A DNA stretch of 64,000 nt from Acidovorax sp. 107. Lineage in GTDB: Bacteria; Pseudomonadota; Gammaproteobacteria; Burkholderiales; Burkholderiaceae_C. Made by a program: the position numbers and the translations under genes. Location: NCBI RefSeq assembly GCF_003058055.1, contig NZ_QBTZ01000001.1:4296001-4360000 (forward strand). The letters run 5' to 3'. The notes under the pieces were generated by a model. That model ran no database searches and was not told where the DNA came from. It saw nothing but the letters and a program-made list of their open reading frames with translations. Every line of letters begins with the position of its first letter. Position 1 is the first letter of the stretch. Positions 35,657-45,580 of this stretch are shown in pieces.

Positions 35657-35983
35657 TCAGTGCGCCAGGGCCTGCTCCAGCTCCTGCTTGTTCATCCGGG
35701 ACCTGCCCCGGATGTTCTCGCGCTTGGCGTCTTCGTACAGCTGCTCGCGCGTGCGGCCCTGCGGGCCGCGGTGCGAGTTTTTGCCGCCGCGCACAGGGGC
35801 CGGCGTGGCTTTCAGGGTCTTGGGGTTGGCCGTGCGGGCTTCGCCGTGTTGCGCGCGCTCCTTGTTCACGGTGCGCGCGGCAATCACTTCTGCGGTGCTT
35901 TCGCTCTCACCGCGTTCCAGCAGGCTGTCCTTGATGTGTTCGTACTGGCGCTCGCGTTTGGCGCTCCAGGCTGCGCGTGGCAT
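35657..35983 (-). CDS. Small basic protein with Rho-N/SAP-like C-terminus
   Basis: 108 residues, very basic. The N-terminus MPRAAWSAKRERQYEHIKDSLLERGES...AEVIAARTVNKERAQHGEA and the C-terminus RTREQLYEDAKRENIRGRSRMNKQELEQAL resemble a group usually annotated as plasmid stabilisation or Rho-termination-factor-like proteins; the last 30 residues look like a helix-extension-helix nucleic-acid-binding unit. Its role is not established. It is convergent with mgtA, 24 bp apart. Confidence 0.8.
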   Translation of the reverse strand: MPRAAWSAKRERQYEHIKDSLLERGESESTAEVIAARTVNKERAQHGEARTANPKTLKATPAPVRGGKNSHRGPQGRTREQLYEDAKRENIRGRSRMNKQELEQALAH

Positions 35984-36138
35984 GGGGGCTCCTTTCGGTT
36001 CGACGGGGGGCTTTTCAGCTTAGACCCGTGACCTGGCGGAGCGGTCAGTGCATTGTGACGGCGGGTGTAGGACAAGCCTGGTGAGCGGGCCACGCCCTGC
36101 GCCGCAGGAGCGTTTGGCTTGGGTTTTGATGCAAAAAC

Positions 36139-36175
36139 GGCCGCAAGCGCTAGTGCATCATGCGCTGGCAGCTAT
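36139..36175 (-). repeat. 37-bp dispersed repeat, copy 4
   Basis: Minus strand ATAGCTGCCAGCG-N12-GCGCTTGCGGCC, outer arms identical to copy 1. It lies just downstream of the DUF3334 gene stop. Confidence 0.85.
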
Positions 36176-36191
36176 CATTTTTGTAGTTTCT

Positions 36192-36878
36192 CTACATCCC
36201 CAGCGATTTGAGCAGTTCGTCCGTATCGTCCTGGCCGGCAGGCGGCGGGGCTGGCACGGGCGGGGCAGCCTGCGACTGGGCCATGAGCGCGTCAGGGTCG
36301 GGCGCCTCCTGCGCTTCGAAGTCGTAGAGCTTGATGAACTCGGTGCGGTCGATGGCGAGTTCCAGGTAGAAGATGTTGTTGTTGCTGGTGTAGAAGGTCA
36401 CGCGCCGGGCCTCGGGCTTGTCGAGGTTGGCATCCACCGACAGCTGCACCTGCTTGTTCAGCACCAGCATCTTGGGCTGGTTCTGCGTGATGTGGGTCTG
36501 CAGCTCGCGCCGCACCTTGCCGGTGAAGTCGCCCACCACCTGGTTCATCAGCTCGCCCATTACGTTGCTGACCTCGTCCGAGGTGTAGGAACTGACCAGA
36601 TCGTCCTTGGACATGCCCATGTTCAGCAGGTAGTTGGCATACAGCTCCATGGCCGCCTGGCCGCTGAAGTTGATGATCACCAGCCCCGAGAAGCCGCCAT
36701 CAAACAGCACAAAACAGCCGATTTCGGGCCGCAGGCAGGTCTTGCTGATGCGCTGCACCATGCCGGAGTAGTGGATCTGGCTGTGCGTGGCCACGCCCAG
36801 CACGCGGGTGACGGAGTTGCACAGGCTGATCAAAAGGTCTTCGGTGCCGTAGACGGTGGATTTGTCGGGGGTGCTCAT
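36192..36878 (-). CDS. DUF3334 (CheX-like) protein
   Basis: 228 residues. MSTPDKSTVYGTEDLLISLCNSVTRVLGVATH..., GGFSGLVIINFSGQAAMELYANYLLNMGMSKDDL and SDEVSNVMGELMNQVVGDFTGKVRREL resemble CheX/CheC-like folds, in particular the E-x-x-N (EVSNVMGELMNQ) pattern. A Pro-rich linker and the acidic C-terminal tail DDTDELLKSLGM follow; such tails often dock onto partners. The function is probably in signalling or phosphatase activity, not proven. ATG 36878 gives the conserved start. It is divergent from a diguanylate cyclase gene. Confidence 0.82.
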   Translation of the reverse strand: MSTPDKSTVYGTEDLLISLCNSVTRVLGVATHSQIHYSGMVQRISKTCLRPEIGCFVLFDGGFSGLVIINFSGQAAMELYANYLLNMGMSKDDLVSSYTSDEVSNVMGELMNQVVGDFTGKVRRELQTHITQNQPKMLVLNKQVQLSVDANLDKPEARRVTFYTSNNNIFYLELAIDRTEFIKLYDFEAQEAPDPDALMAQSQAAPPVPAPPPAGQDDTDELLKSLGM

Positions 36879-37015
36879 GGTGTCTTGGATAAGGTTGCTG
36901 GGGCCAGCATAACCGCTGCACACAGCATAGGCGAAGGCGCTGCGCTGTATCTGCGTGCTTTCCCCGGTAGTGGCAGGGTGGCCACGGGGCCGCCCAGAAG
37001 GTTGAGCGCGCCCGG

Positions 37016-37043
37016 TTGACAACCTGCGGGGGTGGGGTATCGT
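37016..37043 (+). promoter_or_regulatory. Candidate sigma-70 promoter of the second GGDEF gene
   Basis: Consensus TTGACA (37016-37021), a 16-bp spacer and TATCGT (37038-37043), 89 bp before ATG 37132. Confidence 0.5.
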
Positions 37044-37131
37044 GCCTCCCACCACCAGCGCCTGCCCGGCACGCCTGGGGATGGCCCCACCAAGGGCCCG
37101 TTGACGTACACGGTTGTGAAGACACGGCACC

Positions 37132-38190
37132 ATGGGTGACAAAGAAGACCTGAACCGCGAGCGGCTGGAACTGGTGCTGGAAGCCGCCGGGCTGGACCTG
37201 TGGGAAAACGACTTGGTCACCGGCCGAGTCACCCACAAGGCGACCAAGACCTTTCTGGAGCTGGGCTTTACCGAGGACGAAATCGTGTCGGGCGTGCAGG
37301 ACATCTATGGCCTGTTCCACCCCGGCGACCTGGACATCGTGCGCCAGGCCGTGGCAGACCATGTGCAGGGCGTCACGCCGCAGTACCGCGCCGAGTTCCG
37401 GCTGCGCTCCAAAGCTGGCGAGTGGATCTGGTTTGCCAACTACGGCCGCATCATGGACCGCAGCAGCGCCACGCCCGGCAAGCGCCTGATCGGCGTCACC
37501 TTCAACATCCACGACCGCAAGCAGAAGGAAGACGAGATCGCCCAGATCAACCGCCAGCTGGTCGAGCAGAACCAGTTGCTGCAGACGTTGAACGCGGCCC
37601 TGGAGCGGCTGGCTGCCAACGATGCGCTGACGGGCCTGGCCAACCGCCGCACGCTGATGGAGCTGGGCGCCAACGAGTGCAAACGCTCCGAGCGGTTTGA
37701 ACACCCGCTGTCGCTGCTGGTGGTGGACATCGACCTGTTCAAGGCCGTCAACGACGCCTGGGGGCACCTGGCTGGCGACCGCGTGATCTGCGCGGTGGCC
37801 CACGCCTGCGCCGCGCGCAAGCGCAGTGGCGTGGACATCGTGGCGCGCTTTGGCGGCGAAGAATTCGTCATCGTGCTGCCCGAGACCGATGGTGCCAGCG
37901 CCCTGCATGTGGCCGAATCGCTGCGGCGCGACGTGGCGGCGCTGCAGGTGCCCGTCAATGACGCGGGGGGCACGGTGTCGGTCACCGTGAGCATTGGCGT
38001 GACCACATGGCGCGACGGCGCCTGCGCGGGTTTTGAAGCGCTGCTGAACCAGGCGGACCTGGCCTTGTACCGCGCCAAGCAGACCGGGCGCAACGCGGTG
38101 TACTGCGCCGAGGAGCCATGCGGCGATGCCATGCCCGCGCGGTGGGCCCGCGACCCACAAGACGACACCGGTGGAGCGCGGTTGAACTGA
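37132..38190 (+). CDS. PAS-domain diguanylate cyclase (GGEEF)
   Basis: 352 residues. A PAS_3-like domain (about 15-130; AAGLDLWENDL, YGLFHPGDLDIVRQAV, EFRLRSKAGEWIWFANYGRIMDR), a short coiled coil (DEIAQINRQLVEQNQLLQTLNAALERL) and a GGDEF domain with NDALTGLANRRTL and GGEEF at 241-245. The position five residues before GGEEF reads SGVD, so the RxxD inhibitory site is missing, unlike the other cyclase in this window. Divergent from the DUF3334 gene, which may be a partner. Confidence 0.92.
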   Translation: MGDKEDLNRERLELVLEAAGLDLWENDLVTGRVTHKATKTFLELGFTEDEIVSGVQDIYGLFHPGDLDIVRQAVADHVQGVTPQYRAEFRLRSKAGEWIWFANYGRIMDRSSATPGKRLIGVTFNIHDRKQKEDEIAQINRQLVEQNQLLQTLNAALERLAANDALTGLANRRTLMELGANECKRSERFEHPLSLLVVDIDLFKAVNDAWGHLAGDRVICAVAHACAARKRSGVDIVARFGGEEFVIVLPETDGASALHVAESLRRDVAALQVPVNDAGGTVSVTVSIGVTTWRDGACAGFEALLNQADLALYRAKQTGRNAVYCAEEPCGDAMPARWARDPQDDTGGARLN

Positions 38191-38310
38191 AGACTGGGTG
38201 AATCGGTCGGTGGCGGGGTGGCGTTGCCTGGCCTGGTGTGCGTGCTGGATGTTAAATACCCAGGAAGCGTTTGTTCTGATTGGCGTTGTTGCTATCAAAT
38301 GTGTAGTGAT

Positions 38311-38772
38311 TCAGGCGACCTTGTTCCCGGCCGCCTGGTGGATCGCCGCCCGGATGCGCGGGTAGGTGCCGCAGCGGCAGGCATTGCCCGACATGGCGGC
38401 GTCGATGTCGGCATCGGTGGGCTGCGCGGTTTTCTTCAGCAGTGCGCAGGCTGACATCAGCTGCCCGCTCTGGCAGTAGCCGCACTGCGCCACATCCACC
38501 GCCGTCCACGCCGTGCGCAGCGCGGTGGCTTCGGGGCCCTGCAGGCCCTCGATGGTGGTGACCTGGGCATTGCCCACGGCCGACAGGGGCGTGATGCAGG
38601 CGCGCACCGGCTCGCCGTTCAGGTGCACGGTGCAAGCGCCGCACAGTGCCATGCCGCAGCCAAACTTGGTGCCGTTCATCTGCAGCTCGCCGCGCAGCAC
38701 CCACAGCAGGGGCGTGTCGGGTGCAGCGTTGACGGCAACGGGTTGGCCGTTGAGGTTCAGGGTCGTGGTCAT
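38311..38772 (-). CDS. (2Fe-2S) subunit of a molybdenum hydroxylase (IorA-like)
   Basis: The 153-residue small subunit of a xanthine oxidase-family enzyme. All eight cluster cysteines are present: Cys39, 44, 47, 59 (plant-type cluster, CGMALCGAC) and Cys97, 100, 132, 134 ([15 protein letters not shown]). It passes electrons from the molybdenum site. It is 20 bp downstream of its large subunit. ATG 38772 starts [14 protein letters not shown]. Similar to the isoquinoline 1-oxidoreductase alpha subunit; the substrate is unknown. Confidence 0.93.
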   Translation of the reverse strand: MTTTLNLNGQPVAVNAAPDTPLLWVLRGELQMNGTKFGCGMALCGACTVHLNGEPVRACITPLSAVGNAQVTTIEGLQGPEATALRTAWTAVDVAQCGYCQSGQLMSACALLKKTAQPTDADIDAAMSGNACRCGTYPRIRAAIHQAAGNKVA

Positions 38773-38792
38773 GGGAGCTCCGGTGCGTCGGG

Positions 38793-41063
38793 TCAGCTGA
38801 GCTTGAGCGGCAGCGCGCGCAGGCGCTGGCCGGTCAGGGCAAACAAGGCGTTGGCCACGGCGGGTGCGATGGGCGGCACGCCGGGCTCGCCCACGCCCTC
38901 GGGGGGCTCGGCGCTGGCCATGATGTGGGTCTCCACGCGGGGGCAGTCGGCCATACGCAGCAGGGGGTAGTCGTGCAGGTTGCTCTGCTGCACCTGGCCG
39001 TCTTTGATCGTCACTTCGCCCCACAGCGCCGCCGTGAGGCCGTAGACCACGGCGCTTTCCATCTGCTGGGCAATCAGGTTGGGGTTGATGGACGCGCCGC
39101 AGTCGATCACGCACACCACGCGGTGCACGCGGATGGCCTTGTCGGCACCCACCGACACCTCGGCCACCTGCGCCACGATGGAGCCAAACGACTGGTGCAG
39201 CGCCACGCCGCGCGCCCGCTGCACGCCCGACGCATCGGGCGGCAAGGGCTGGCCCCAGCCCGCCAGCTCGGCCGCCTTTTGCAGCACCTTCAGGTGGCGC
39301 GGGTGCTTTTGCAGCAGGGCTGCGCGGAAGGCCACCGGGTCCTTCTTGGCGGCGTGGGCCGCTTCGTCCACAAAACTCTCTTTGAAAAACGCCTGGTGCG
39401 AATGCCCCACCGAGCGCCAGAAGCCCACGGGCAGCGGCAGGTCGATGATCTCGTGGGCGATGCGTGCGTGCGGCCACTCGTAGGGCTGGTCGAACGCGCC
39501 TTCGGACGCGGTCTTGTCCGGCCCGGCGCCCGGCAGGCCAAAGGTGCGGGCCAGCACCTGCGGCACGATGGCCTGGCCGGCCGACACGTTGTGCCAGGCC
39601 ACCAGCTGGCCCTGTGCGTCCAGCCCGGCCTTGAACCTGGCCACGCAAGCGGGGCGGTAGAAGTCGTGCTGCATGTCCTGCTCGCGGGACCACAGCGTCT
39701 GCACCGGTGCGCCCCCAGCAGCCTTGGCAATGGCGGCGGCCTGGGCTACGTAGTCCACCTCCAGCCGCCGGCCAAAGCCACCGCCCAGCAGCAGCTGGTG
39801 CACGGTCACCTTGTCTTCGTCGATGCCCAGGGCCTTGGCGGCCGCCATGCGCGCCAAGCCCGGCACCTGGGTGGATGTCCACACGCTGGCTACGCCGTCC
39901 TTGAACTGCACCGTGCAGTTGATGGGCTCCATGGTGGCGTGGGCCAGGTAGGGCGCACGGTAGTCGGCCGTGAGGGTGGTCGCTGCGCCTTGCAGGGCTT
40001 TGTCCACATCGCCCACGCTGTGGTAACCAAAGCCCTGGGCCTGGTCCAGCGCCTGGGTCAGCTGGGTCATGACGGTGGCGCTCGACAGCGTGGGGGCGGG
40101 GCCGTGGTCCCACTGCACGGTGAACGCGGCGGCGGCCTTCTTGGCGTGCCAGGGCGTGTCGGCAATCACAGCCACGCCGCCGGTGCCACCGTGGTACGGC
40201 GCGACGGCCAGCACTTGCTTTACCCCAGGCATCTTTTGCGCAGCTGCGCCATCGAACTGGGCCACCTTACCGCCCCGCGTGGGGCACATCACCACGCTGG
40301 CGTGCAGCAGGCCGGGTGGGTGGGCGTCGATGCCAAACACCGCAGTACCGTCGAGTTTGGAGGGCGCCTCGATGCGGGTGAGGGGCTTACCGATGAGCTT
40401 GAATTCTGCGGGCGCCTTGAGCGTGACCTTGCCCGGTGGCGGCTGCTGCGCCGCCAGTGCTGCCAGTTCGCCAAACGTGGCGCGCTGGCCTGCCGCGTGT
40501 TCCACCACGCCGGCGTTGGCCTTGCATTCGGCGGCCTGCACCTTCCATTGCACGGCGGCTGCATTGATGAGCATGGCGCGGGCGTGGGCACCGGCCTCGC
40601 GCATGGGGTGCCACAGGTCCTTGATGCTGCTGGAGCCGCCCGTCATCATCACACCCACCTCGCGCATGGTTTTGGCCGTCAGCCAGCCCGCCACGGCCTT
40701 GATGGAGCCGTCGTTGTCGGGGTGGAATGGCAGGCCGTCCACCACCGTGGCCAGGTTGTTGTAGATGTCGTCGATGGGCGCCATCTCCAGCCGCACCTGG
40801 GCCCAGTCGGCATCCAGCTCCTCGGCCAGGATGGCCGCCAGGCCGGTGTGCGCGCCCTGGCCCATTTCGGACTTGGCCATCATCACCGTCACCGTGTTGT
40901 CGGCCGCTACCTTGAGCCAGCCATTGAGTGCCACCTGGCCCGTGCCTTGGGGCAGGGGCTGCGCGGTGTGCAGCCGCTGGCGCGGGGGCACCACACCCCA
41001 GCCGATGACCAGCGCGCCGGCCGTTGCGGCGCCGCCAAGCAGCACTGTGCGTCGTTTCACCAT
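38793..41063 (-). CDS. Molybdopterin-binding large subunit (IorB-like), exported
   Basis: The 756-residue catalytic subunit. [23 protein letters not shown] is a Tat-like signal with a twin Arg (KRRTVLLGG), so the enzyme likely works in the periplasm. Family segments include [58 protein letters not shown] and the C-terminal cofactor-pocket motif [22 protein letters not shown] with the catalytic Glu-x-x-Gly-x-Gly-Glu. No cytochrome or XdhC-like maturation gene is adjacent, so the electron acceptor and maturation factor must be encoded elsewhere. Confidence 0.93.
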   Translation of the reverse strand: MVKRRTVLLGGAATAGALVIGWGVVPPRQRLHTAQPLPQGTGQVALNGWLKVAADNTVTVMMAKSEMGQGAHTGLAAILAEELDADWAQVRLEMAPIDDIYNNLATVVDGLPFHPDNDGSIKAVAGWLTAKTMREVGVMMTGGSSSIKDLWHPMREAGAHARAMLINAAAVQWKVQAAECKANAGVVEHAAGQRATFGELAALAAQQPPPGKVTLKAPAEFKLIGKPLTRIEAPSKLDGTAVFGIDAHPPGLLHASVVMCPTRGGKVAQFDGAAAQKMPGVKQVLAVAPYHGGTGGVAVIADTPWHAKKAAAAFTVQWDHGPAPTLSSATVMTQLTQALDQAQGFGYHSVGDVDKALQGAATTLTADYRAPYLAHATMEPINCTVQFKDGVASVWTSTQVPGLARMAAAKALGIDEDKVTVHQLLLGGGFGRRLEVDYVAQAAAIAKAAGGAPVQTLWSREQDMQHDFYRPACVARFKAGLDAQGQLVAWHNVSAGQAIVPQVLARTFGLPGAGPDKTASEGAFDQPYEWPHARIAHEIIDLPLPVGFWRSVGHSHQAFFKESFVDEAAHAAKKDPVAFRAALLQKHPRHLKVLQKAAELAGWGQPLPPDASGVQRARGVALHQSFGSIVAQVAEVSVGADKAIRVHRVVCVIDCGASINPNLIAQQMESAVVYGLTAALWGEVTIKDGQVQQSNLHDYPLLRMADCPRVETHIMASAEPPEGVGEPGVPPIAPAVANALFALTGQRLRALPLKLS

Positions 41064-41421
41064 GGGTCGGGTCCTTTGTGGCTGAGCGTGGGCTGTGGCC
41101 GCCATCGTAGAGGGGCAGGGCATTTCCCACAGAGCGCTGTGGGTGCGGAGATTGTGAGTGTTTTTGGCTGCTAGTGCTCATTGGGTATGCCCTAATAGCT
41201 ATTAAATGAATAGCGTTTCGCCTACCCGACACAGGCGTTGCTTGCAGGCTGCATCCTTCAACGGCGGCGCTGGCGTGTACGCCACCCGGCGTATTTCGCC
41301 AACCGGCCCTGCTCTCCAGAATCCATTCCATCGCCCGATCCAATGCGGCTCCCCACCGGGGCCTGCCGGGCGAAGCGGTTTGATTGATTCCCAGACTGAA
41401 ACCACCACCGGAGAAGCACAC
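41064..41421. other. Divergent intergenic region upstream of urtA
   Basis: 358 bp between the molybdenum hydroxylase and urtA. It contains one 37-bp repeat copy and presumably the urtA promoter. I searched by eye for a sigma-54 -24/-12 element and found none with correct spacing. No gene is seen. Confidence 0.5.
41166..41202 (-). repeat. 37-bp dispersed repeat, copy 5
   Basis: Minus strand ATAGCTATTAGGG-N12-GCACTAGCAGCC; degenerate but with the same spacing. Upstream of urtA. Confidence 0.65.
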
Positions 41422-42684
41422 ATGCAACGTCGTTATTCCCTCAAGGCCCTCGCGGCCGTCGCTACGCTCGCTGGCCTGTCTGCGCTGCCAGCCCACGCCC
41501 AGGACACGATCAAGGTCGGCATCCTGCACAGCCTGTCGGGCACCATGGCCATCTCTGAGACCGTGCTGAAAGACACCGTGCTCATGGCGATCGACGAGAT
41601 CAACGCCAAGGGCGGTGTGCTGGGCAAGAAGCTCGAACCCGTGGTGGTGGACCCTGCCTCCAACTGGCCCCTGTTCGCTGAAAAGACCAAGCAGCTGCTG
41701 GGCCAGGACAAGGTCTCGGTGATCTTCGGCTGCTGGACCAGCGTGTCGCGCAAGTCGGTGCTGCCCGTCGTGGAAGAAATGAACGGCCTGCTGTTCTACC
41801 CCGTGCAGTACGAGGGTGAAGAACTGTCCAAGAACGTGTTCTACACCGGTGCCGCGCCCAACCAGCAGGCCATCCCTGCAGTGGACTACCTGATGAGCAA
41901 GGACGGCGGCAGTGCCAAGCGCTGGGTGCTGCTGGGCACCGACTACGTCTACCCCCGCACCACCAACAAGATCCTGCGCGCCTACCTCAAGAGCAAGGGC
42001 GTGAAGGATTCGGACATCGATGAAAAGTACACCCCGTTCGGCCACAGCGATTACCAGACCATCGTGGCCGACATCAAGAAGTTCAGCCAGGGCGGCAAGA
42101 CGGCTGTGGTCTCCACCATCAACGGTGACTCCAACGTGCCCTTCTACAAGGAACTGGGCAACGCGGGCTTGAAGGCCAAGGACGTGCCTGTGGTCGCCTT
42201 CTCGGTGGGCGAGGAAGAACTGCGCGGCGTGGACACCAAGCCGCTGGTCGGCCACCTGGCCGCCTGGAACTACTTCCAGTCCATCAAGAGCCCGGCCAAC
42301 ACCGAGTTCATCAAGAAGTGGAGCGACTACGCCAAGGCCAAGGGCATTGCCGGCCACAAGGACAAGCCGCTCACCAACGACCCGATGGAAGCCACCTACA
42401 TCGGCATCAACATGTGGAAGCAAGCGGTTGAAAAGGCCAAGAGCACGGACGTGGACAAGGTGATTGCCGCTATGGCCGGCCAGACCTTCAAGGCACCTTC
42501 GGGCATCGTGAGCAAGATGGACGAGAAGAACCACCACCTGCACAAGAGCGTGTTCATCGGCGAGATCAAGGCCGATGGTCAGTTCAACGTGGTGTGGAAG
42601 ACCCCTGGCCCTGTGAAGGCCAAGCCATGGAGCCCTTACATCGAAGGCAACGACAAGAAGAAGGACGAGCCAGAGAAGAAGTGA
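41422..42684 (+). CDS. urtA: Urea ABC transporter substrate-binding protein
   Basis: Periplasmic receptor of the UrtABCDE high-affinity urea (and short amide) importer. 420 residues with a Sec signal peptide (MQRRYSLKALAAVATLAGLSALPAHA, cut before Gln27). The mature start DTIKVGILHSLSGTMAISETVLKDT, with CWTSVSRKSVLPVVEE and ATYIGINMWKQAVEKA, is the UrtA type of the leucine-binding fold. GGAGAAG precedes ATG 41422. The acidic/Lys-rich tail KKKDEPEKK is unusual but harmless. First gene of urtABCDE. Confidence 0.96.
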   Translation: MQRRYSLKALAAVATLAGLSALPAHAQDTIKVGILHSLSGTMAISETVLKDTVLMAIDEINAKGGVLGKKLEPVVVDPASNWPLFAEKTKQLLGQDKVSVIFGCWTSVSRKSVLPVVEEMNGLLFYPVQYEGEELSKNVFYTGAAPNQQAIPAVDYLMSKDGGSAKRWVLLGTDYVYPRTTNKILRAYLKSKGVKDSDIDEKYTPFGHSDYQTIVADIKKFSQGGKTAVVSTINGDSNVPFYKELGNAGLKAKDVPVVAFSVGEEELRGVDTKPLVGHLAAWNYFQSIKSPANTEFIKKWSDYAKAKGIAGHKDKPLTNDPMEATYIGINMWKQAVEKAKSTDVDKVIAAMAGQTFKAPSGIVSKMDEKNHHLHKSVFIGEIKADGQFNVVWKTPGPVKAKPWSPYIEGNDKKKDEPEKK

Positions 42685-42686
42685 TC

Positions 42687-42790
42687 TCCCCCTGAGCGGC
42701 TGCGCCGCTTCCCCCTCTCTCACGCTGCGCGTGGGAGGGGGACGCCCCCAGCGCGGCGGGGCGGCCCTTGCGCGGGGGCGCTGGCATGGG
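42687..42790 (+). repeat. GC-rich intergenic repeat, copy 2, between urtA and urtB
   Basis: CCCCCTGAGCGGCTGCGCCGC stem-rich sequence with a nested CACGCTGCGCGTG hairpin and the same conserved tail as copy 1 (28 bp identical to 16057-16084). Its folding could stabilise urtA mRNA or reduce read-through, giving more receptor than channel subunits. Confidence 0.75.
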
Positions 42791-42839
42791 CTGCGCTCAC
42801 CGCAGAGGCTGGTCGTTTCTTTCACCCACTGGCCCTTCC

Positions 42840-44420
42840 ATGCTTTTCTCTTCTTTCTCCCGTCTGATCGCCTGCGCTGTGTTGTGTGCAACTGCGCAGG
42901 CGTACGCACTCACCGCCGAGCAGGCCCTGGCCATGGCCGCCGGCGAAACCGACGACCGCGTGGCCGCCGTGCAGCAGGCCGTGGTGGAACCCAGCGAACG
43001 CACCGCTGCCTTTTTGCAGGCGCTGGCCGACGATGCGGTGAAGGTGGCCGACGGCAAGGCGCTGATCGTGCGTGATGACAAGGGCATCGACCCTGTCACT
43101 GGCGCCGAGGTTCCTGTGCCCGCCGATGCCGAAGACATCATCAACAACAACCGCATGCGCGGCGAGATCGACACGGCCCTGGCGGGCCTGGCGCTGTTTG
43201 GCAAGGACGAAACCCAGCGCATGGCTGCCGCCAAGGCGCTGACTAAGGAGCCTGATGCGGGCCGACTGCCCCTGCTCGACAAGGCACTGGCGCAGGAGAC
43301 CAACGACAAGATCAAGACCCAGCTGGAGCTGGCCCGCGCCGCCACCTTGCTGGGCAGCGACGACGCGGCTCAGCGCATTGCTGCGGCGCAGGCACTGTCG
43401 CTCAGCGCCACACCCGATACGCGGCTGCTGCTCAACGAACGCGTCACGGTCGAAGAAGACCCCAAGGTCAAGGCTGCGCTGCAGGCCGCCCTGCGCGCCA
43501 TGGAAGGCCAGCTGGCCTGGGGCGAGCGGCTGGGGGCTGCGTTCTCGGGCATCAGCCTGGGCTCCATCCTGCTGCTCGTCGCCTTGGGCCTGGCCATCAC
43601 CTACGGCCTCATGGGCGTGATCAACATGGCCCATGGCGAGCTGATGATGATCGGCGCCTACGCCACCTATGTGGTGCAGGGCATCTTTCAAAGGTACTTT
43701 CCGGGCGCGTTCGACTGGTACCTGGTGGCCGCGCTGCCGCTGGCGTTTGGCGCATCGGCCGCTGTGGGCGCAGTGCTGGAGCGCGGCGTGCTGCGCTTTC
43801 TGTACGGCCGCCCGCTGGAGACATTGCTCGCCACCTGGGGCATCAGTCTGGTGCTGATGCAGCTGGTGCGCACGATTTTTGGCGCGCAGAACGTGGGTGT
43901 GGAAAACCCCGCGTGGATGAGCGGTGGGGTGCAGGTGCTCTCCAACCTCACGCTGCCGTACAACCGCCTCGTCATCATCGGCTTTGCCATCGCCGTGCTG
44001 CTGGGCATGGGCTACCTGATTGGCCGCACGCGCCTGGGCCTGTTCGTACGCGGCGTGACGCAAAACCGCCCCATTGCTTCGTGCATGGGCGTGAACACCG
44101 CTCGCATCGACACCATGGCCTTTGCCCTGGGCTCGGGCATTGCCGGCCTGGCTGGCTGCGCGCTGAGCCAGGTGGGCAATGTGGGGCCCGACCTGGGCCA
44201 GAGCTACATCGTTGATGCCTTCATGGTGGTGGTGCTGGGCGGCGTGGGCCAGCTGGCGGGCACGGTGTATGCCGCGCTGGGCCTGGGCATTTTGAACAAG
44301 TTCCTCGAAGGCTGGGCGGGCGCGGTGCTGGCCAAGATTGCAGTGCTGGTGTTCATCATCATCTTCATCCAGAAGCGGCCGCAGGGCATCTTCGCGGTCA
44401 AAGGGCGTACGGCCGACTGA
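42840..44420 (+). CDS. urtB: Urea ABC transporter permease UrtB
   Basis: A 526-residue permease with a signal peptide (MLFSSFSRLIACAVLCATAQAYA), a soluble N-terminal region of about 210 residues made of helical repeats (ALTAEQALAMAAGE..., TLLGSDDAAQRIAAAQALSL), then the LivH-like membrane domain (about 235-520; LGLAITYGLMGVINMAHGELMMIGAYATYVVQG). The long periplasmic extension is normal for UrtB and may contact UrtA. ATG 42840 is used; the upstream frame runs through the repeat. Confidence 0.95.
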   Translation: MLFSSFSRLIACAVLCATAQAYALTAEQALAMAAGETDDRVAAVQQAVVEPSERTAAFLQALADDAVKVADGKALIVRDDKGIDPVTGAEVPVPADAEDIINNNRMRGEIDTALAGLALFGKDETQRMAAAKALTKEPDAGRLPLLDKALAQETNDKIKTQLELARAATLLGSDDAAQRIAAAQALSLSATPDTRLLLNERVTVEEDPKVKAALQAALRAMEGQLAWGERLGAAFSGISLGSILLLVALGLAITYGLMGVINMAHGELMMIGAYATYVVQGIFQRYFPGAFDWYLVAALPLAFGASAAVGAVLERGVLRFLYGRPLETLLATWGISLVLMQLVRTIFGAQNVGVENPAWMSGGVQVLSNLTLPYNRLVIIGFAIAVLLGMGYLIGRTRLGLFVRGVTQNRPIASCMGVNTARIDTMAFALGSGIAGLAGCALSQVGNVGPDLGQSYIVDAFMVVVLGGVGQLAGTVYAALGLGILNKFLEGWAGAVLAKIAVLVFIIIFIQKRPQGIFAVKGRTAD

Positions 44421-44440
44421 AGCATCAGAGACGACAGATC

Positions 44441-45580
44441 ATGACTACGCCAACCTCTCCCAACCTCCCACTGCCTGCACCGGCGCCGCTGCTCACGCGC
44501 GGCGGTTGGTCGGCCTTCATCGTGGCGCTCGTCGTGGTGTGCGCCGTGGCCCCCGTGCTCAACCTGTGGGTGCCCGCAGGCAGCATGTTCCACCTGAGTG
44601 ACTACGCCGTGGCGCTGCTTGGCAAGATCATGTGCTACGCCATCTGCGCGCTGGCCATGGACCTGATCTGGGGCTACACGGGCATCCTGAGCCTGGGCCA
44701 CGGCCTGTTCTTTGCGCTGGGTGGCTACGTGATGGGCATGTACCTCATGCGCCAAATTGGCCGCGACGGCAACTACAAAAGCGACCTGCCCGACTTCATG
44801 GTGTTCCTGGACTGGAAGGAACTGCCCTGGCACTGGGCGCTGTCCGACAGCTTCATCGCCACGCTGATCCTCATCGTGGCCGTGCCGGGCGTCATCGCGT
44901 TCGTCTTCGGCTACTTCGCCTTCCGCTCGCGCATCAAGGGCGTGTACTTCTCCATCATCACGCAGGCCATGACCTATGCGGCCATGCTGCTGTTCTTCCG
45001 CAACGAAACCGGTTTTGGCGGCAACAACGGGTTCACCGACTTCAAGCGCATCCTGGGCACGCCCATTGCCACGCAGAACATGCGCATGACGCTGTTTGTG
45101 CTGACGGGCGTCACGTTGCTGGGCTTCTTTTTGCTGGCGCGCTGGCTGGTGCGCAGCAAGTTCGGTCGCGTGCTGCAGGCCGTGCGCGATGCCGAGACGC
45201 GCGTCATGTTCTCGGGCTACTCGCCGCTGCCCTACAAGCTCACCATCTGGACCATCAGCGCCATGATGTGCGGCGTGGCGGGCGCGCTGTATGTGCCGCA
45301 GGTCGGCATCATCAACCCGGGTGAGATGAGCGCTGCCAACTCCATCGAGATCGCTGTGTGGGCGGCTGTGGGCGGGCGCGCCACGCTCATCGGGCCCATC
45401 GTGGGCGCGTTCATCGTCAACGGTGCCAAGAGCTGGCTCACGGTGACGGCGCCGGAGTTCTGGCTGTACTTTCTGGGCGCGCTGTTCATTGCCGTGACGC
45501 TGTTCCTGCCCGATGGCGTGGTGGGCCTGGTCAAGAAGCTCAAAGCAAAAATGACAACCACGAAGGGAGCTGCGCAATGA
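44441..45580 (+). CDS. urtC: Urea ABC transporter permease UrtC
   Basis: A 379-residue LivM-like second permease. Conserved stretches LCYAICALAMDLIWGYTGILSLGHGLFFALGGYVMGMYL, GYFAFRSRIKGVYFSIITQAMTYA and ETGFGGNNGFTDFKR are typical of UrtC. It starts 20 bp after urtB and its stop overlaps the urtD start (ATGA), which couples their translation. Confidence 0.96.
   Translation: MTTPTSPNLPLPAPAPLLTRGGWSAFIVALVVVCAVAPVLNLWVPAGSMFHLSDYAVALLGKIMCYAICALAMDLIWGYTGILSLGHGLFFALGGYVMGMYLMRQIGRDGNYKSDLPDFMVFLDWKELPWHWALSDSFIATLILIVAVPGVIAFVFGYFAFRSRIKGVYFSIITQAMTYAAMLLFFRNETGFGGNNGFTDFKRILGTPIATQNMRMTLFVLTGVTLLGFFLLARWLVRSKFGRVLQAVRDAETRVMFSGYSPLPYKLTIWTISAMMCGVAGALYVPQVGIINPGEMSAANSIEIAVWAAVGGRATLIGPIVGAFIVNGAKSWLTVTAPEFWLYFLGALFIAVTLFLPDGVVGLVKKLKAKMTTTKGAAQ

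Noticed and set aside
41064..41421. Sigma-54 promoter before urtA
   Set aside because: No GG-N10-GC element with acceptable flanks was found by eye on the plus strand.
40387..42909. Minus-strand frame of 840 codons across urtA and the urtA upstream region
   Set aside because: Antisense to urtA, with no domain and no credible start.
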